Source: Amycolatopsis nalaikhensis (GTDB lineage: Bacteria > Actinomycetota > Actinomycetes > Mycobacteriales > Pseudonocardiaceae). Taken from it: a stretch of 64,000 nt of DNA. The position numbers and the translations under genes were made by a program. Within the stretch, counting starts at the first letter, position 1. Each line of letters begins with the position of its first letter. The stretch lies in assembly GCF_030264295.1 (NCBI RefSeq), contig NZ_CP127173.1:627501-691500 (forward strand), in the 5' to 3' direction. This document shows, piece by piece, positions 8,003 to 16,858 of the stretch. The notes under the pieces are model-generated. The model was given only the letters and a program-made list of their open reading frames with translations, did no database searches and was not told where the DNA came from.

Positions 8003-9660
8003 TGGACTACGACGTCCTGGTGATCGGTTCGGGCTTCGGCGGCAGCGTCACGGCACTGCGGCTGACCGAGAAGGGCTACCGCGTCGGCGTGCTGGAGACC
8101 GGCCGCCGGTTCGCCGACGACGAGTTCGCGAAGACGTCGTGGCGGCTGCGCAAGTACCTGTGGGCGCCCAAGCTCGGGTGTTTCGGCATCCAGCGGCTCA
8201 CGCTGCTGAAGAACACGTTCGTGATGAGCGGCTCCGGCGTCGGCGGTGGCTCGCTGGTGTACGCGAACACGCTGTACGAGCCGCCGGACAAGTTCTACGA
8301 GGACCCCCAGTGGGCGCACATCACCGACTGGAAGGACGAGCTCGCGCCGTACTACGACCAGGCGAAGCGGATGCTCGGCGTGGTCGAGAACCCGGCGACG
8401 ACGGCCGCGGACCGGGTCCTGCGCGAGGTCGCGGACGACATGGGCATCGGGCACACCTACCGCCGCACGCCAGTCGGCGTCTACTTCGGACAGTCCGGGG
8501 TGGACCCGTTCTTCGGCGGCGTGGGCCCTGTCCGGCAGAAGTGCACGCTGTGCGGCGAATGCATGACCGGCTGCCGCGTCGGCGCGAAGAACACCACGGT
8601 GAAGAACTACCTGTACCTGGCCGAGAAGGCGGGCGCGGTCGTGCACCCGTTGACGACGGCGGTGTCGGTGCGGCCGATCGACGGCGGGTACGCCGTGGAC
8701 ACGGTGCGCACCGGCCGCTTTTCCCGCCGGACGTTCACCGCGGCGCAGGTGGTCTTTTCGGCCGCGGCGTTGGGGACCCAGCGGCTGCTGCACCGGATGC
8801 GCGACAAGGGGACGTTGCCCGGACTGTCGCCCCGGCTCGGGCTGCTGGCGCGGACGAACTCCGAAGCCGTGCTGGCGGCGCGGTCACTGCGAAAGGACAC
8901 GGACTACACGCGCGGCGTCGCGATCACGTCGTCGATCCACCCGGACGAGGTCACCCACGTCGAGCCGGTGCGGTACGGGCGCGGCAGCAACTTCATGGGC
9001 CTGATGACGACGGTGCTGGTCGACGCGCAGACCGGGCATCGGCGCTGGGTGCTGGGGTTGCGCGAGCTGTGGCGGCAACGGCGTGACCTGCTCAAGCTGC
9101 ACAACCCGCGGCACTGGTCGGAGCGGATGATCGGGCTGCTGGTGATGCAGACGCTCGACAACTCCGTGACGACGTACACGAAACGCGGGCTGTTCGGCCG
9201 CCGGATGACGACGAAGCAGGGCGCGGGGTCGCCGAGCCCGGAGTGGATCCCGGCGGGCCACGAGGTGACGCGCCGGGTCGCGGAGAAGATCGGCGGCCTG
9301 CCGCAGGGCGCGTGGACGGACCTGGCGAACATCCCGATCACGGGTCACTTCATCGGCGGCTGCGCGATCGGCGACTCCCCCGCGACCGGCGTCGTCGACC
9401 CGTACCAGCGGTTGTACGGCTACCCGGGCCTGCACGTGGTGGACGGCTCGGCGATCTCGGCGAACCTGGGAGTCAATCCCTCCCTGACGATCACCGCGCA
9501 GGCGGAGCGGGCGATGGCGTTCTGGCCGAACCGCGGGGAAGCGGACCCGCGGCCCCCGCTGGGCGCGGAGTACCGCCGCGTGGCGGCGGTGGCCCCGAAG
9601 AACCCGGTGGTCCCCGCGGAAGCCCCCGCCGCCCTGCGGCTGCCGATCACGCCGAAGTAA
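8002..9660 (+). CDS. GMC oxidoreductase, cholesterol-oxidase (ChoD) like
   Basis: 552 residues. It starts with the FAD-binding motif VIGSGFGGSVTALRL, followed by SGSGVGGGSLVYANTL, typical of ChoD-type GMC enzymes. CTLCGECMTGCRVGAKNTTV is a Cys cluster also found in mycobacterial ChoD relatives. The C-terminal motif is VDGSAISANLGVNPSLTITA. Family members oxidise 3-hydroxysteroids or related alcohols using FAD. There is no signal peptide, so the protein is cytoplasmic. It is coupled to the preceding monooxygenase, suggesting alcohol-to-ketone and ketone-to-ester steps in one steroid-like pathway (inference). Confidence 0.85.
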   Translation: MDYDVLVIGSGFGGSVTALRLTEKGYRVGVLETGRRFADDEFAKTSWRLRKYLWAPKLGCFGIQRLTLLKNTFVMSGSGVGGGSLVYANTLYEPPDKFYEDPQWAHITDWKDELAPYYDQAKRMLGVVENPATTAADRVLREVADDMGIGHTYRRTPVGVYFGQSGVDPFFGGVGPVRQKCTLCGECMTGCRVGAKNTTVKNYLYLAEKAGAVVHPLTTAVSVRPIDGGYAVDTVRTGRFSRRTFTAAQVVFSAAALGTQRLLHRMRDKGTLPGLSPRLGLLARTNSEAVLAARSLRKDTDYTRGVAITSSIHPDEVTHVEPVRYGRGSNFMGLMTTVLVDAQTGHRRWVLGLRELWRQRRDLLKLHNPRHWSERMIGLLVMQTLDNSVTTYTKRGLFGRRMTTKQGAGSPSPEWIPAGHEVTRRVAEKIGGLPQGAWTDLANIPITGHFIGGCAIGDSPATGVVDPYQRLYGYPGLHVVDGSAISANLGVNPSLTITAQAERAMAFWPNRGEADPRPPLGAEYRRVAAVAPKNPVVPAEAPAALRLPITPK

Positions 9661-9671
9661 GCGGGGTCGCC

Positions 9672-9717
9672 GTCGTGAGTGGAAAACAGTGTTCTAACAC
9701 TGTTTTCCACTCACGAC
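9672..9717. terminator. Second 46-bp perfect palindrome of the GTCGTGAGTG family
   Basis: Arms 9672-9693 and 9696-9717 are perfectly complementary over 22 bases around a two-base centre, the same geometry as 3078-3123. The outer ten bases (GTCGTGAGTG) are identical to the first copy, while the inner twelve differ. It lies between the convergent GMC and chitinase genes and should terminate both. Confidence 0.75.
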
Positions 9718-9742
9718 CGGGCGGCACCCGTTCAGCGCACGG

Positions 9743-11215
9743 TCACGGCAGGCCCGCGAGCCCGGCCGAGACCGTGTTGGCGAACGCGTACCCCTGGGAC
9801 GCGTCCCAGTTGATCGACCACGTCATCGCGCCGCGGATCGACGGGTACGTCGTCGACGGCTTGAACGAACCGCACGAAGTCCCGCGAGCCAGGCAGTTCA
9901 GCGCCGACACCGTGTTGGCCGGGGCCTGGTAGCCGCCGCCCGCCGCCTGCGGGGACGCCGGGAGGCCCAGCCCGACCTGGTCGGCGCGCAGGCCGCCCTG
10001 CAGCTGGATGCACGCCAGCGCCGTCAGGAAGTCGACCGTGCCCTGCGAGTACACGTTGCCGTTGCAGCCGTTCATCGAACCCGAGTTGTAGTACTGCATG
10101 TTGACGATCGTCAGGATGTCCTTGATGCCCAGCGCCAGCTGGAAGTAGCCACCCTGGGTGGACTGCATGTCGATCGTCTGCGGCGCCATCGTGATGACCT
10201 TGCCGCCGCCGTTGTAGATGCTGCGCAGCGCCTGGCCCATGTACGTGGCGTTGATGCCGTTCTCGAGGTCGATGTCGACGCCGTCGAAGCCGTACTCCGA
10301 GATCAGCGCCTTGACACTGTTCGCGAAGTTGGTCGCCGACGTCGAGTCGCTGACGCTGATCGTGCCGTTCTGGCCGCCGACGGAGATGATCACCCGCTGA
10401 CCGCGGGCCTGCACCGTCTTCACGTCGGCCTTGAACTGCGCGTCCGTGTAGCCGCCGAGCTGCGAGGACAGGCCGGAGTCGAGGGTGAAGTCGACCGCGC
10501 CCGGCGTGCCGGTGGCGTCCGCGAACGACACCGCGATGATGTTGTACTTCGTCGGGACGTCGGCCAGCTTCAGGGCCTTGGCGCCGTTGTAGAAGTTCTG
10601 CCAGTAGCCGGTCAGGACGTGCTTGGGCAGGTCACCCTGGGTCGGCGGCGGCGTGGTCGTCGTCGGCGGGGTCGTGGTGGTGGTCGGCGGAGTCGTGGTG
10701 GTGGGCGGAGTCGTCGTCGTGGGCGGGGTGCCCGGGCCGTCGAGGCTGACGTCGTCGGCGTAGTACGTCGGCTGGCCGTACCAGCCGTGCAGGTACACCG
10801 TCAGCGACGTGCTCGAGCCGGTCGTGAAGCTCAGCGACAGCTGCTGGTAGCCGCTCGTACCCGGCGTCCACGTGCTGGCCGTCGCCGAGCCGGAGACGCC
10901 GAGGTAGACGTAGCTGCCCTGGACCCACGCCGACAGCTTGTAGGCGGTGTTCGGCGAGACGGCGAGCGACTGCGAGCACTGCGCGTTGTCCGACGACGTC
11001 GGCGTCGCGCTCAGGGCGCGGCTCCCGCTGTGGACCGGCGTGCTGACCGCCGTCGGGACGGCGGTGCACGTCCAGCCGGTGGTGCCGGCCTCGAAGCCGG
11101 GGTTGGCCAGGATGTTCGCCGCCGAAGCGCTGCCGGCGAGCACGAACGTCACGCCGAGGCTCAGCGCGACCACGGAAAGTAAGGAAAGCAGGGCGAAGCG
11201 AACCTTGGGGACCAC
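9743..11215 (-). CDS. Secreted GH18 chitinase with N-terminal carbohydrate-binding module
   Basis: 490 residues from a GTG behind GGAGGT. A Sec signal peptide (hydrophobic core, AGSASAA) leads to a CBM4/9-like beta-sandwich (NILANPGFEAGTTGWTC...). A Thr/Pro linker (about residues 158-190) joins this to a GH18 barrel with the catalytic motif FDGVDIDLE near residue 315, in which the last Glu is the acid/base. VITMAPQTIDM and GAMTWSINWD complete the family pattern. It cleaves chitin outside the cell. A DasR-type box lies 40 bases upstream of the start, so N-acetylglucosamine control is likely. Confidence 0.92.
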   Translation of the reverse strand: MVPKVRFALLSLLSVVALSLGVTFVLAGSASAANILANPGFEAGTTGWTCTAVPTAVSTPVHSGSRALSATPTSSDNAQCSQSLAVSPNTAYKLSAWVQGSYVYLGVSGSATASTWTPGTSGYQQLSLSFTTGSSTSLTVYLHGWYGQPTYYADDVSLDGPGTPPTTTTPPTTTTPPTTTTTPPTTTTPPPTQGDLPKHVLTGYWQNFYNGAKALKLADVPTKYNIIAVSFADATGTPGAVDFTLDSGLSSQLGGYTDAQFKADVKTVQARGQRVIISVGGQNGTISVSDSTSATNFANSVKALISEYGFDGVDIDLENGINATYMGQALRSIYNGGGKVITMAPQTIDMQSTQGGYFQLALGIKDILTIVNMQYYNSGSMNGCNGNVYSQGTVDFLTALACIQLQGGLRADQVGLGLPASPQAAGGGYQAPANTVSALNCLARGTSCGSFKPSTTYPSIRGAMTWSINWDASQGYAFANTVSAGLAGLP

Positions 11216-11254
11216 GGGCGACCTCCGCTACGGGTGAGGCAGGTCACCACAAAA

Positions 11255-11266
11255 TGGACTAGACCA
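11255..11266. promoter_or_regulatory. dre-like DasR box upstream of the chitinase gene
   Basis: TGGACTAGACCA matches the palindromic core TGGTCTAGACCA of the DasR-responsive element at 11 of 12 positions. It sits 40 bases upstream of the chitinase start, in the promoter zone. DasR regulation of actinomycete chitinases is established; binding here is inferred. Confidence 0.65.
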
Positions 11267-11360
11267 ATCTGAATGTCAAGGAACCCCATCCGAAAGTCGG
11301 GGCGGCGTGAACGGCAGAATGCAGAGGATCCACCCGAGGGCGAAGCAGGAGCGTGTAGCA

Positions 11361-13727
11361 GTGAGCGTGTCGGTCGAGCAGAAGATCGCCGAAGAACTGG
11401 GCGTGCGCGAAGGACAGGTCAAGGCCGCCGTCGAGCTGCTCGACGGCGGCTCGACCGTGCCGTTCATCGCGCGGTACCGCAAGGAAGTCACCGGCATGCT
11501 CGACGACGCGCAGCTGCGCACGCTCGAGGAGCGGCTGCGCTACCTGCGGGAACTCGACGAGCGGCGGCTCGCCGTGCTGGAGTCCATCCGCGGCCAGGGC
11601 AAGCTCGACGACGCCCTCGAGGCCCAGATCCTGGCCGCGGACACGAAGTCCCGCCTGGAGGACATCTACCTCCCGTACAAGCCGAAGCGCCGCACGAAGG
11701 CCATGATCGCGCGCGAAGCGGGTCTCGAGCCGCTGGCCGACGGCCTCCTGACCGACCCGAACACGGACCCGCAGGCGGCGGCCGCGGTGTTCGTCGACGC
11801 GGACAAGGGCGTCGCGGACGCGCAGGCGGCCCTCGACGGCGCCCGCGCGATCCTCGTCGAGCGCTTCGCCGAGGACGCCGACCTGATCGGCGAGCTGCGG
11901 GAGAAGATGTGGGGCCAGGGCCACCTGGTCGCCAAGGTCCGGTCCGGCAAGGAGGAGGAAGGCGCGAAGTTCTCCGACTACTTCGACTTCTCCGAGCCGT
12001 ACACCAAGCTCCCCTCGCACCGGATCCTCGCGATGCTGCGCGGTGAGAAGGAAGAGGTCCTCGACCTCACCATGGCGCCGGACGAGCCAAGCGACGAACA
12101 GCAGGTCGGCCCGACCGAGTACGAGCAGCGCATCGCCGCGAAGTTCGGCATCACCCAGCAGGGACGCCCGGCCGACAAGTGGCTCGGCGACACCGTCCGC
12201 TGGGCGTGGCGCACCAAGATCCTCCTGCACCTGGGCATCGACCTGCGGATGCGGCTGCGCCAGGCGGCCGAGGACGACGCCGTGCGCGTGTTCGCGGCCA
12301 ACCTGCGCGACCTGCTGCTCGCCGCGCCGGCCGGCACCCGCGCCACGATGGGTCTCGACCCGGGCTTCCGCACCGGCGTCAAGGTGGCCGTCGTGGACGC
12401 GACCGGCAAGGTCGTCGACACGCACGTCATCTACCCGCACCAGCCGGCGAACAAGTGGGACCAGTCGATCGCCGAGCTCGCGGTGCTGTGCGCGAAGCAC
12501 AAGGTGGAGCTGATCTCGATCGGCAACGGCACGGCGTCGCGCGAGACCGACAAGCTCGCGCAGGAGCTGATCAAGAAGCACCCGGAGCTGAAGGTGACCA
12601 AGGCCGTCGTCTCCGAGGCGGGCGCCTCGGTGTACTCGGCGTCGGCGTTCGCCTCGCAGGAACTGCCGAACATGGACGTCTCGCTGCGCGGCGCGGTCTC
12701 GATCGCCCGGCGCCTGCAGGACCCGCTGGCCGAGCTGGTGAAGATCGACCCGAAGTCGATCGGCGTCGGCCAGTACCAGCACGACCTGTCCGAGGTTTCG
12801 CTGTCGCGCTCGCTGGACGCGGTGGTCGAGGACTGCGTGAACGCGGTCGGCGTGGACGTCAACACGGCGTCGGCACCGCTGCTGACCCGGGTTTCGGGCA
12901 TCACCACGGGGCTGGCGGAGAACATCGTGGCGCACCGCGACACGAACGGGCCGTTCCGCTCCCGGATGGCGCTGAAGGAGGTCGCGCGCCTCGGGCCGAA
13001 GGCGTTCGAGCAGTGCGCGGGCTTCCTCCGCATCCCGGACGGCGACGACCCGCTCGACTCGTCGGCGGTGCACCCGGAGGCGTACCCGGTGGTCCGCCGG
13101 ATCCTGTCGAAGACGGGCACGGACATCCGGGCCCTGATCGGCAACACGCGGACGCTGTCGTCGCTGCGGCCAGCCGAGTTCGTCGACGAGCAGTTCGGGC
13201 TCCCGACGGTGACGGACATCCTGGCGGAGCTGGACAAGCCGGGCCGCGACCCCCGCCCGGCGTTCAAGACGGCGACGTTCGCCGAGGGCGTGGACAAGAT
13301 TTCGGACCTCAAGCCGGGCATGCGCCTGGAGGGCGTGGTGACGAACGTGGCGGCGTTCGGCGCGTTCATCGACGTCGGCGTCCACCAGGACGGCCTCGCG
13401 CACGTGTCGGCGCTGTCGAAGAACTTCGTGAAGGACCCGCGCGAGGTCGTGAAGCCCGGGGACATCGTGAAGGTGAAGGTCCTCGACGTGGACGTGCCGC
13501 GCAAGCGGATCTCCCTGACGCTGAGGCTGGACGACGAGCCGGGCGCCCCGGCCGGCAACCGCGGCGGCGGCGGTCGCGACCGCGGTCAGGGCGGCGGCGG
13601 CGGAGGTGGCCAGCGCCGGAGCGGCGACCAGCGTCGCGGCGGCGGAGGCGGCGGCCGGGACCGCGGAGGCAACTCCGGCGGCGGCGCCATGGCGGACGCG
13701 CTGCGGCGGGCCGGGTTCGGCAAGTAG
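11361..13727 (+). CDS. tex: Tex family RNA-binding S1-domain protein
   Basis: 788 residues. Order: N-terminal Tex domain ([37 protein letters not shown]), a YqgF/RNase-H-like region ([17 protein letters not shown]), helix-hairpin-helix ([14 protein letters not shown]), an S1 domain near residues 650-720 ([33 protein letters not shown]), and an RGG-type Gly/Arg tail. Tex proteins bind nucleic acid and affect transcription and rescue of stalled complexes. The GTG at 11361 follows AGGAG nine bases upstream and matches the usual family start; an in-frame start at 11307 lacks a ribosome site. The Gly/Arg tail is typical of actinobacterial RNA-binding proteins. Confidence 0.92.
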   Translation: MSVSVEQKIAEELGVREGQVKAAVELLDGGSTVPFIARYRKEVTGMLDDAQLRTLEERLRYLRELDERRLAVLESIRGQGKLDDALEAQILAADTKSRLEDIYLPYKPKRRTKAMIAREAGLEPLADGLLTDPNTDPQAAAAVFVDADKGVADAQAALDGARAILVERFAEDADLIGELREKMWGQGHLVAKVRSGKEEEGAKFSDYFDFSEPYTKLPSHRILAMLRGEKEEVLDLTMAPDEPSDEQQVGPTEYEQRIAAKFGITQQGRPADKWLGDTVRWAWRTKILLHLGIDLRMRLRQAAEDDAVRVFAANLRDLLLAAPAGTRATMGLDPGFRTGVKVAVVDATGKVVDTHVIYPHQPANKWDQSIAELAVLCAKHKVELISIGNGTASRETDKLAQELIKKHPELKVTKAVVSEAGASVYSASAFASQELPNMDVSLRGAVSIARRLQDPLAELVKIDPKSIGVGQYQHDLSEVSLSRSLDAVVEDCVNAVGVDVNTASAPLLTRVSGITTGLAENIVAHRDTNGPFRSRMALKEVARLGPKAFEQCAGFLRIPDGDDPLDSSAVHPEAYPVVRRILSKTGTDIRALIGNTRTLSSLRPAEFVDEQFGLPTVTDILAELDKPGRDPRPAFKTATFAEGVDKISDLKPGMRLEGVVTNVAAFGAFIDVGVHQDGLAHVSALSKNFVKDPREVVKPGDIVKVKVLDVDVPRKRISLTLRLDDEPGAPAGNRGGGGRDRGQGGGGGGGQRRSGDQRRGGGGGGRDRGGNSGGGAMADALRRAGFGK

Positions 13728-13737
13728 GACGAGACGG

Positions 13738-13766
13738 AAGGCGGGTCACCTCGGGTGGCCCGCCTT
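13738..13766 (+). terminator. Hairpin terminator after tex
   Basis: A 13-bp stem (AAGGCGGGTCACC paired with GGTGGCCCGCCTT, one G-T pair) with a three-base loop follows the tex stop by ten bases and ends in a short T run. A bidirectional role is possible, since the next gene is convergent. Confidence 0.75.
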
Positions 13767-13785
13767 TCGCGTCCCGGCGGCTCCG

Positions 13786-14076
13786 CTACGCCGAACGACG
13801 GCTGTCCTGAGCCGTCTCCGCGGCCTGCGGGACGCGCGCCAGGCACCGAACGCACGGCATACCGGCGATGTGGTCGAGCAGGTCCGTGGCTTCACGGGCC
13901 AGCGGATCACCGCACAGCGTTCTCAGCACGAGCGGAGCGGGCTGGTCCGCGGGCAGTGAAACGAAGTGGACTTGCCGGTCGCGTTCTCCCGCCCGGCGTC
14001 CGTCGGCGCGAGGAACGCCGAGCCGGATCCGGGCGGCGACGACGCGGCGGTTCGAGTTGCGGCGTTCGGTGGACAT
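13786..14076 (-). CDS. Small hypothetical protein with LCG...CVRC motif
   Basis: 96 residues, basic N-terminus (MSTERRNSNRRVVAARIRLG), then LCGDPLAREATDLLDHIAGMPCVRCLARVP. Small actinomycete proteins with an LCG...CxxC arrangement are common near regulatory loci and may bind a metal. I cannot assign a function. There is no signal peptide. It is convergent with tex and lies upstream of the small-protein region that leads into the WhiJ-like locus. Confidence 0.55.
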   Translation of the reverse strand: MSTERRNSNRRVVAARIRLGVPRADGRRAGERDRQVHFVSLPADQPAPLVLRTLCGDPLAREATDLLDHIAGMPCVRCLARVPQAAETAQDSRRSA

Positions 14077-14228
14077 CCGTGTTCCTGTTCGTCGATGTGG
14101 TCACCCGTGGGGTGCGCGACTGTTCCCAGGTGGCGGCGAAGATGCGATACTGAGCGGCGCGGGACCGGCCGGGTGCTGACCGGGTGTTCCGGCCCCGCGC
14201 CGCGGTTCTTCCAGGAGAGGGACCGAAC

Positions 14229-14354
14229 TCAGCCGATCAGGTGGCGAGCCTGGTCAGCGACGGTGGTCAGCAGGATCAGCAGGGGCATCGTGAATACGAC
14301 GATGACCACGCAGCCGGTCCTGCTGGCCGCCTTTTTCCGGTGTTTTCCCGCCAC
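14229..14354 (-). CDS. 41-residue single-pass membrane peptide
   Basis: A GTG at 14354 follows AGGAG six bases upstream. The product begins MAGKHRKKAASRTG, with a strongly basic N-terminus, followed by one hydrophobic segment (CVVIVVFTMPLLILLTTV) and a short tail. The positive-inside rule would put the N-terminus in the cytoplasm. The good ribosome site and clear topology support it; the short length leaves doubt. Confidence 0.5.
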   Translation of the reverse strand: MAGKHRKKAASRTGCVVIVVFTMPLLILLTTVADQARHLIG

Positions 14355-14906
14355 TTCGTTCTCCTGATTTTTTGCGGCTGCACGCGCAGCCCGGTGGCTC
14401 CTCCGTACGGCAGGAGCCTCGACGCGACGTGCGCCGAGGTCGTCGGGATGTGGCTGCACACAAGGTTCTTGCGGCCCACCTGCCGGGCGCGGCCCGGGAC
14501 GGTGCCGCGCGAAGCCGGTCCGGCACCGCCGGACGGCCCTGTTTCCGAGTCGTCGGACACGGCGCCCCTCGTGGTTCTTTTCCTTGATTTGCGGCGAAGC
14601 TCAGCGTCGCTTTCGAGCGTATCGCCCGGTCAATTCACCGGGAAAGCATTTCACGACCAACGGTTGATACGCGCGACGACCGGTCTCCGCCTCGACCAGT
14701 GGAACGTATGTCACCGTTCACTTTCCACCGGCACTGAATGCGTGAAAGTAATCGGCCACGGTTCTTTCACTTGACCGGAACTGTTCTTCACGTGGTCGGA
14801 CACTGAACGGGAACTGAACGGACATTGGTGCCGTCACCAGTGGCTCATCAGTTCCCGTTTACTTCCCCGGCAGGTCAGCGGGTCACCCGGACCACCGAGG
14901 GCGAGG
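14355..14906. other. Non-coding stretch with a 12-bp inverted repeat
   Basis: About 550 bases without a convincing gene on either strand, lower in GC after 14580. At 14806-14817 and 14848-14859 lie arms AACGGGAACTGA and TCAGTTCCCGTT around 30 bases. The left arm also contains a direct repeat of ACTGAACGG (about 14802 and 14812). This could be an operator or a processed RNA. Nothing else was recognised. Confidence 0.4.
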
Positions 14907-15344
14907 TCACCCGTGCAGCGGACGTGGGTGGGGCGGATCGGACGTAATGATCGAGCGCAACTGCTCGCTGATCAGTTGCCGGATGGTGTCGGTGGACACA
15001 CCCGGGCACTTCTCGCGCAGCAACTGCTCGAGCAGGCTCCGCTGCCGCTGGTTCTCCGACCGCAGCCTCCAGTTCGCGATCTGGTGCGACTTGAGCGACG
15101 CCCTGAGCGCCTCGACCTGTTCGTCGAGGCGGCGGGTCGTCTCGGCCATCGCCAGCATCACCTTCCGCAGGGCATCCGGATCGTCGATCGGATGCGCGCC
15201 ATCGGACGTCCGCGGAGGTCCTTCGCCGCCGGAGCGCGTCCTCGACCCCGGGGGCACGCGCGGTGCGGGAACCGACTGCCCCGGATCGACCTCAACGTCC
15301 CCGCCGGCTTCGTCGGCCCCGGTTTCCCCGCCGGCCGTGATCAT
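14907..15344 (-). CDS. Coiled-coil protein of unknown function
   Basis: 145 residues. The N-terminal third is Pro/Gly/Asp-rich and probably disordered (GADEAGGDVEVDPGQSVPAP). The rest is a predicted long helix with heptad-like spacing (KVMLAMAETTRRLDEQVEAL, LRSENQRQRSLLEQLLREK). The start ATG overlaps the upstream gene's stop (ATGA), so it is made together with the 177-residue protein at 15341-15874. The coiled coil suggests the two form a complex. No family recognised. Confidence 0.6.
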   Translation of the reverse strand: MITAGGETGADEAGGDVEVDPGQSVPAPRVPPGSRTRSGGEGPPRTSDGAHPIDDPDALRKVMLAMAETTRRLDEQVEALRASLKSHQIANWRLRSENQRQRSLLEQLLREKCPGVSTDTIRQLISEQLRSIITSDPPHPRPLHG

Positions 15345-15874
15345 CTCGACGGTGACGACCGGTTCGTCGATCCAAGCCGGTGGCGAAAACGGCCGGCGTA
15401 GTCACGGGCCGGGCGGTCCCAGCCGACGCTTCGCGCGAAGAGAGCCGCGGCTTGGCCCAGCACCGCGTTCCGGCGAGCGCGCGGCACCGCCGCTTCGATG
15501 ATGTCGACGATCCGCTCCCACGGCGGCGGGCTCGCGGCACTCTGGCCGAGGGACTTGGCCAGCAGGTGCAGGAGCGAGTCCTCGGTCTTGCCCGCGCACC
15601 AATGGCCTTCCCGGTTTCCGTAGGCGTCGACGAGCCGCTGCCGCGTCCTCGCGAGGCTGCCCCGGTCGTCGGCCAGGGTGACCAGCAGGAAGAGCACCAG
15701 CTTGCGCTCGTCGAGCGTCAGCGGCGATGCCTTCTTGGCCGTGTCGAACGCCGCCGTCGAAGGCAGCCGCCCCAGCGCGGTGCGTCCCCTGGTGCGCGGA
15801 CCTCGCCGACCTGGGGCCCCCAGGCCCTTCTCCGGGATTTCGGGCGCGCCGACGCCAGGCGTCGTAATGCGCAT
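15341..15874 (-). CDS. Hypothetical all-helical protein, partner of the coiled-coil protein
   Basis: 177 residues from an ATG preceded by AAAGGTGA. After a Pro/Gly/Arg-rich N-terminus comes a helical domain (PLTLDERKLVLFLLVTLADD...RQRLVDAYG). A second conserved-looking region follows, WERIVDIIEAAVPRARRNAVLGQAAALFARSVGW. Similar helical domains appear in small Pseudonocardiaceae regulatory proteins, so an HTH-like role is possible but unproven. It shares the long A+T-rich control region at 15875-16511 with the divergent DUF397-XRE genes. Confidence 0.55.
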   Translation of the reverse strand: MRITTPGVGAPEIPEKGLGAPGRRGPRTRGRTALGRLPSTAAFDTAKKASPLTLDERKLVLFLLVTLADDRGSLARTRQRLVDAYGNREGHWCAGKTEDSLLHLLAKSLGQSAASPPPWERIVDIIEAAVPRARRNAVLGQAAALFARSVGWDRPARDYAGRFRHRLGSTNRSSPSR

Positions 15875-16511
15875 AGTGGTTCACCTTTGCTGTCGTGGTA
15901 CTTCCGCGTAGGTCCGCCCAGCAGCACCACTCGCCCCCGACAGCGAGGTCTGCGATTTCCGCGCTCCGGCCGGGCGCGGCGTCATTCGGTACCGGCCTCA
16001 GGCCCATTCGGCGTCGGCCGCCGCGGCAAAACGGTGGGTCGCATCGCACGCACTCCGTGAAACGAAGGAATCGAGGCGCGGGATGCGCCCTTGGTGGAAT
16101 CCCAACCTAGCCGTCCGGCCCCCACCGTGCGCCTGTTCTCGCCCCGGCGGTGGACCCCACCTCGAATCACCCCAACGCAGTAAGGTGTCACACTCTCGCG
16201 ACAGCTGACCGCCCGATCAGCCGCCCGGCTTCACCGTGGGTACCGCGAAAAGACAGTCGCACTCCACCCAACGGCCTAGCGGGCTTGCTCCTTCGGCTCC
16301 CCCGATACCCGAAAGCCGAAATATTCCAGATTCCGCCGGAATATGCGGGGGCTCCCCGCAGCTTCGGAGCCTGCACCACGCCGATCGGGTGAATATTTCA
16401 CTCCAGGCGGGACCTTTCCGGCCGCGCGCTTGCCATTGGAATATTCAAGATCTAAGGCTGAATAAGCCAAATATTCGACTGTGCGTCTCACGCTTGACAC
16501 GAGGGGGAGCC
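15875..16511. promoter_or_regulatory. Long divergent control region with repeated GAATATTC-type boxes
   Basis: A 637-base gene-free gap, unusually A+T-rich over 16310-16480. Boxes related to GGAATATTC occur at about 16320-16327, 16338-16344, 16391-16398, 16438-16446 and 16470-16477. The first two face each other as ATATTCC-N10-GGAATAT. A small GCGGGG/CCCCGC hairpin lies at about 16345-16359. The clustering before the DUF397-XRE pair suggests multiple binding of one regulator, possibly the XRE protein itself. Confidence 0.5.
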
Positions 16512-16748
16512 ATGGACATCGACGACTACGACCCGATGGACACCGGGAAGGTGTTCGCGGCCGGCGGCTGGCAGCGGAGCCCGCTCTGCGGCCCCGACAA
16601 GGGGGACTGCGTCGAGATCAACCTCGACCGGCCCGGCTTGGTCGCGATCCGGGACTCGAAGCTGGCCGACAGCCCCGTCCTCGTGTTCTCGGCGGCCGAG
16701 TGGGACACCTTCACCCGCGGTCTGACCGTGAAACCCGAGGTCCGATAG
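16512..16748 (+). CDS. DUF397 domain protein (WhiJ-locus partner)
   Basis: 78 residues. The second half is a clear DUF397 domain: GWQRSPLCGPDKGDCVEINL, then VAIRDSKLADSPVLVFSAAEWDTF. The ATG at 16512 follows GGGGGAG. DUF397 proteins are encoded beside XRE regulators across Actinobacteria and are thought to act as their partners or antagonists in development and antibiotic control. The following XRE gene fits this pairing. An acidic N-terminus of about 18 residues precedes the domain. Confidence 0.85.
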   Translation: MDIDDYDPMDTGKVFAAGGWQRSPLCGPDKGDCVEINLDRPGLVAIRDSKLADSPVLVFSAAEWDTFTRGLTVKPEVR

Positions 16749-16858
16749 CGGTAAGCCCAGCTGGCGGGAGGGACGGCCGCGGTCAACTGAGCGTGCGTGT
16801 CCGGCTACCGCGCCTACTATCATCGGGGGCATCACGCCTCCCGATTGGACGACCTGAC

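Noticed and set aside
11307..11360. Upstream start for tex
   Set aside because: No ribosome site; the GTG at 11361 with AGGAG upstream matches the usual protein start.
14184..14774. Open frames in the 14.2-14.8 kb gap
   Set aside because: No domain, poor ribosome sites and composition unlike coding DNA of this window, apart from the small membrane peptide on the minus strand.
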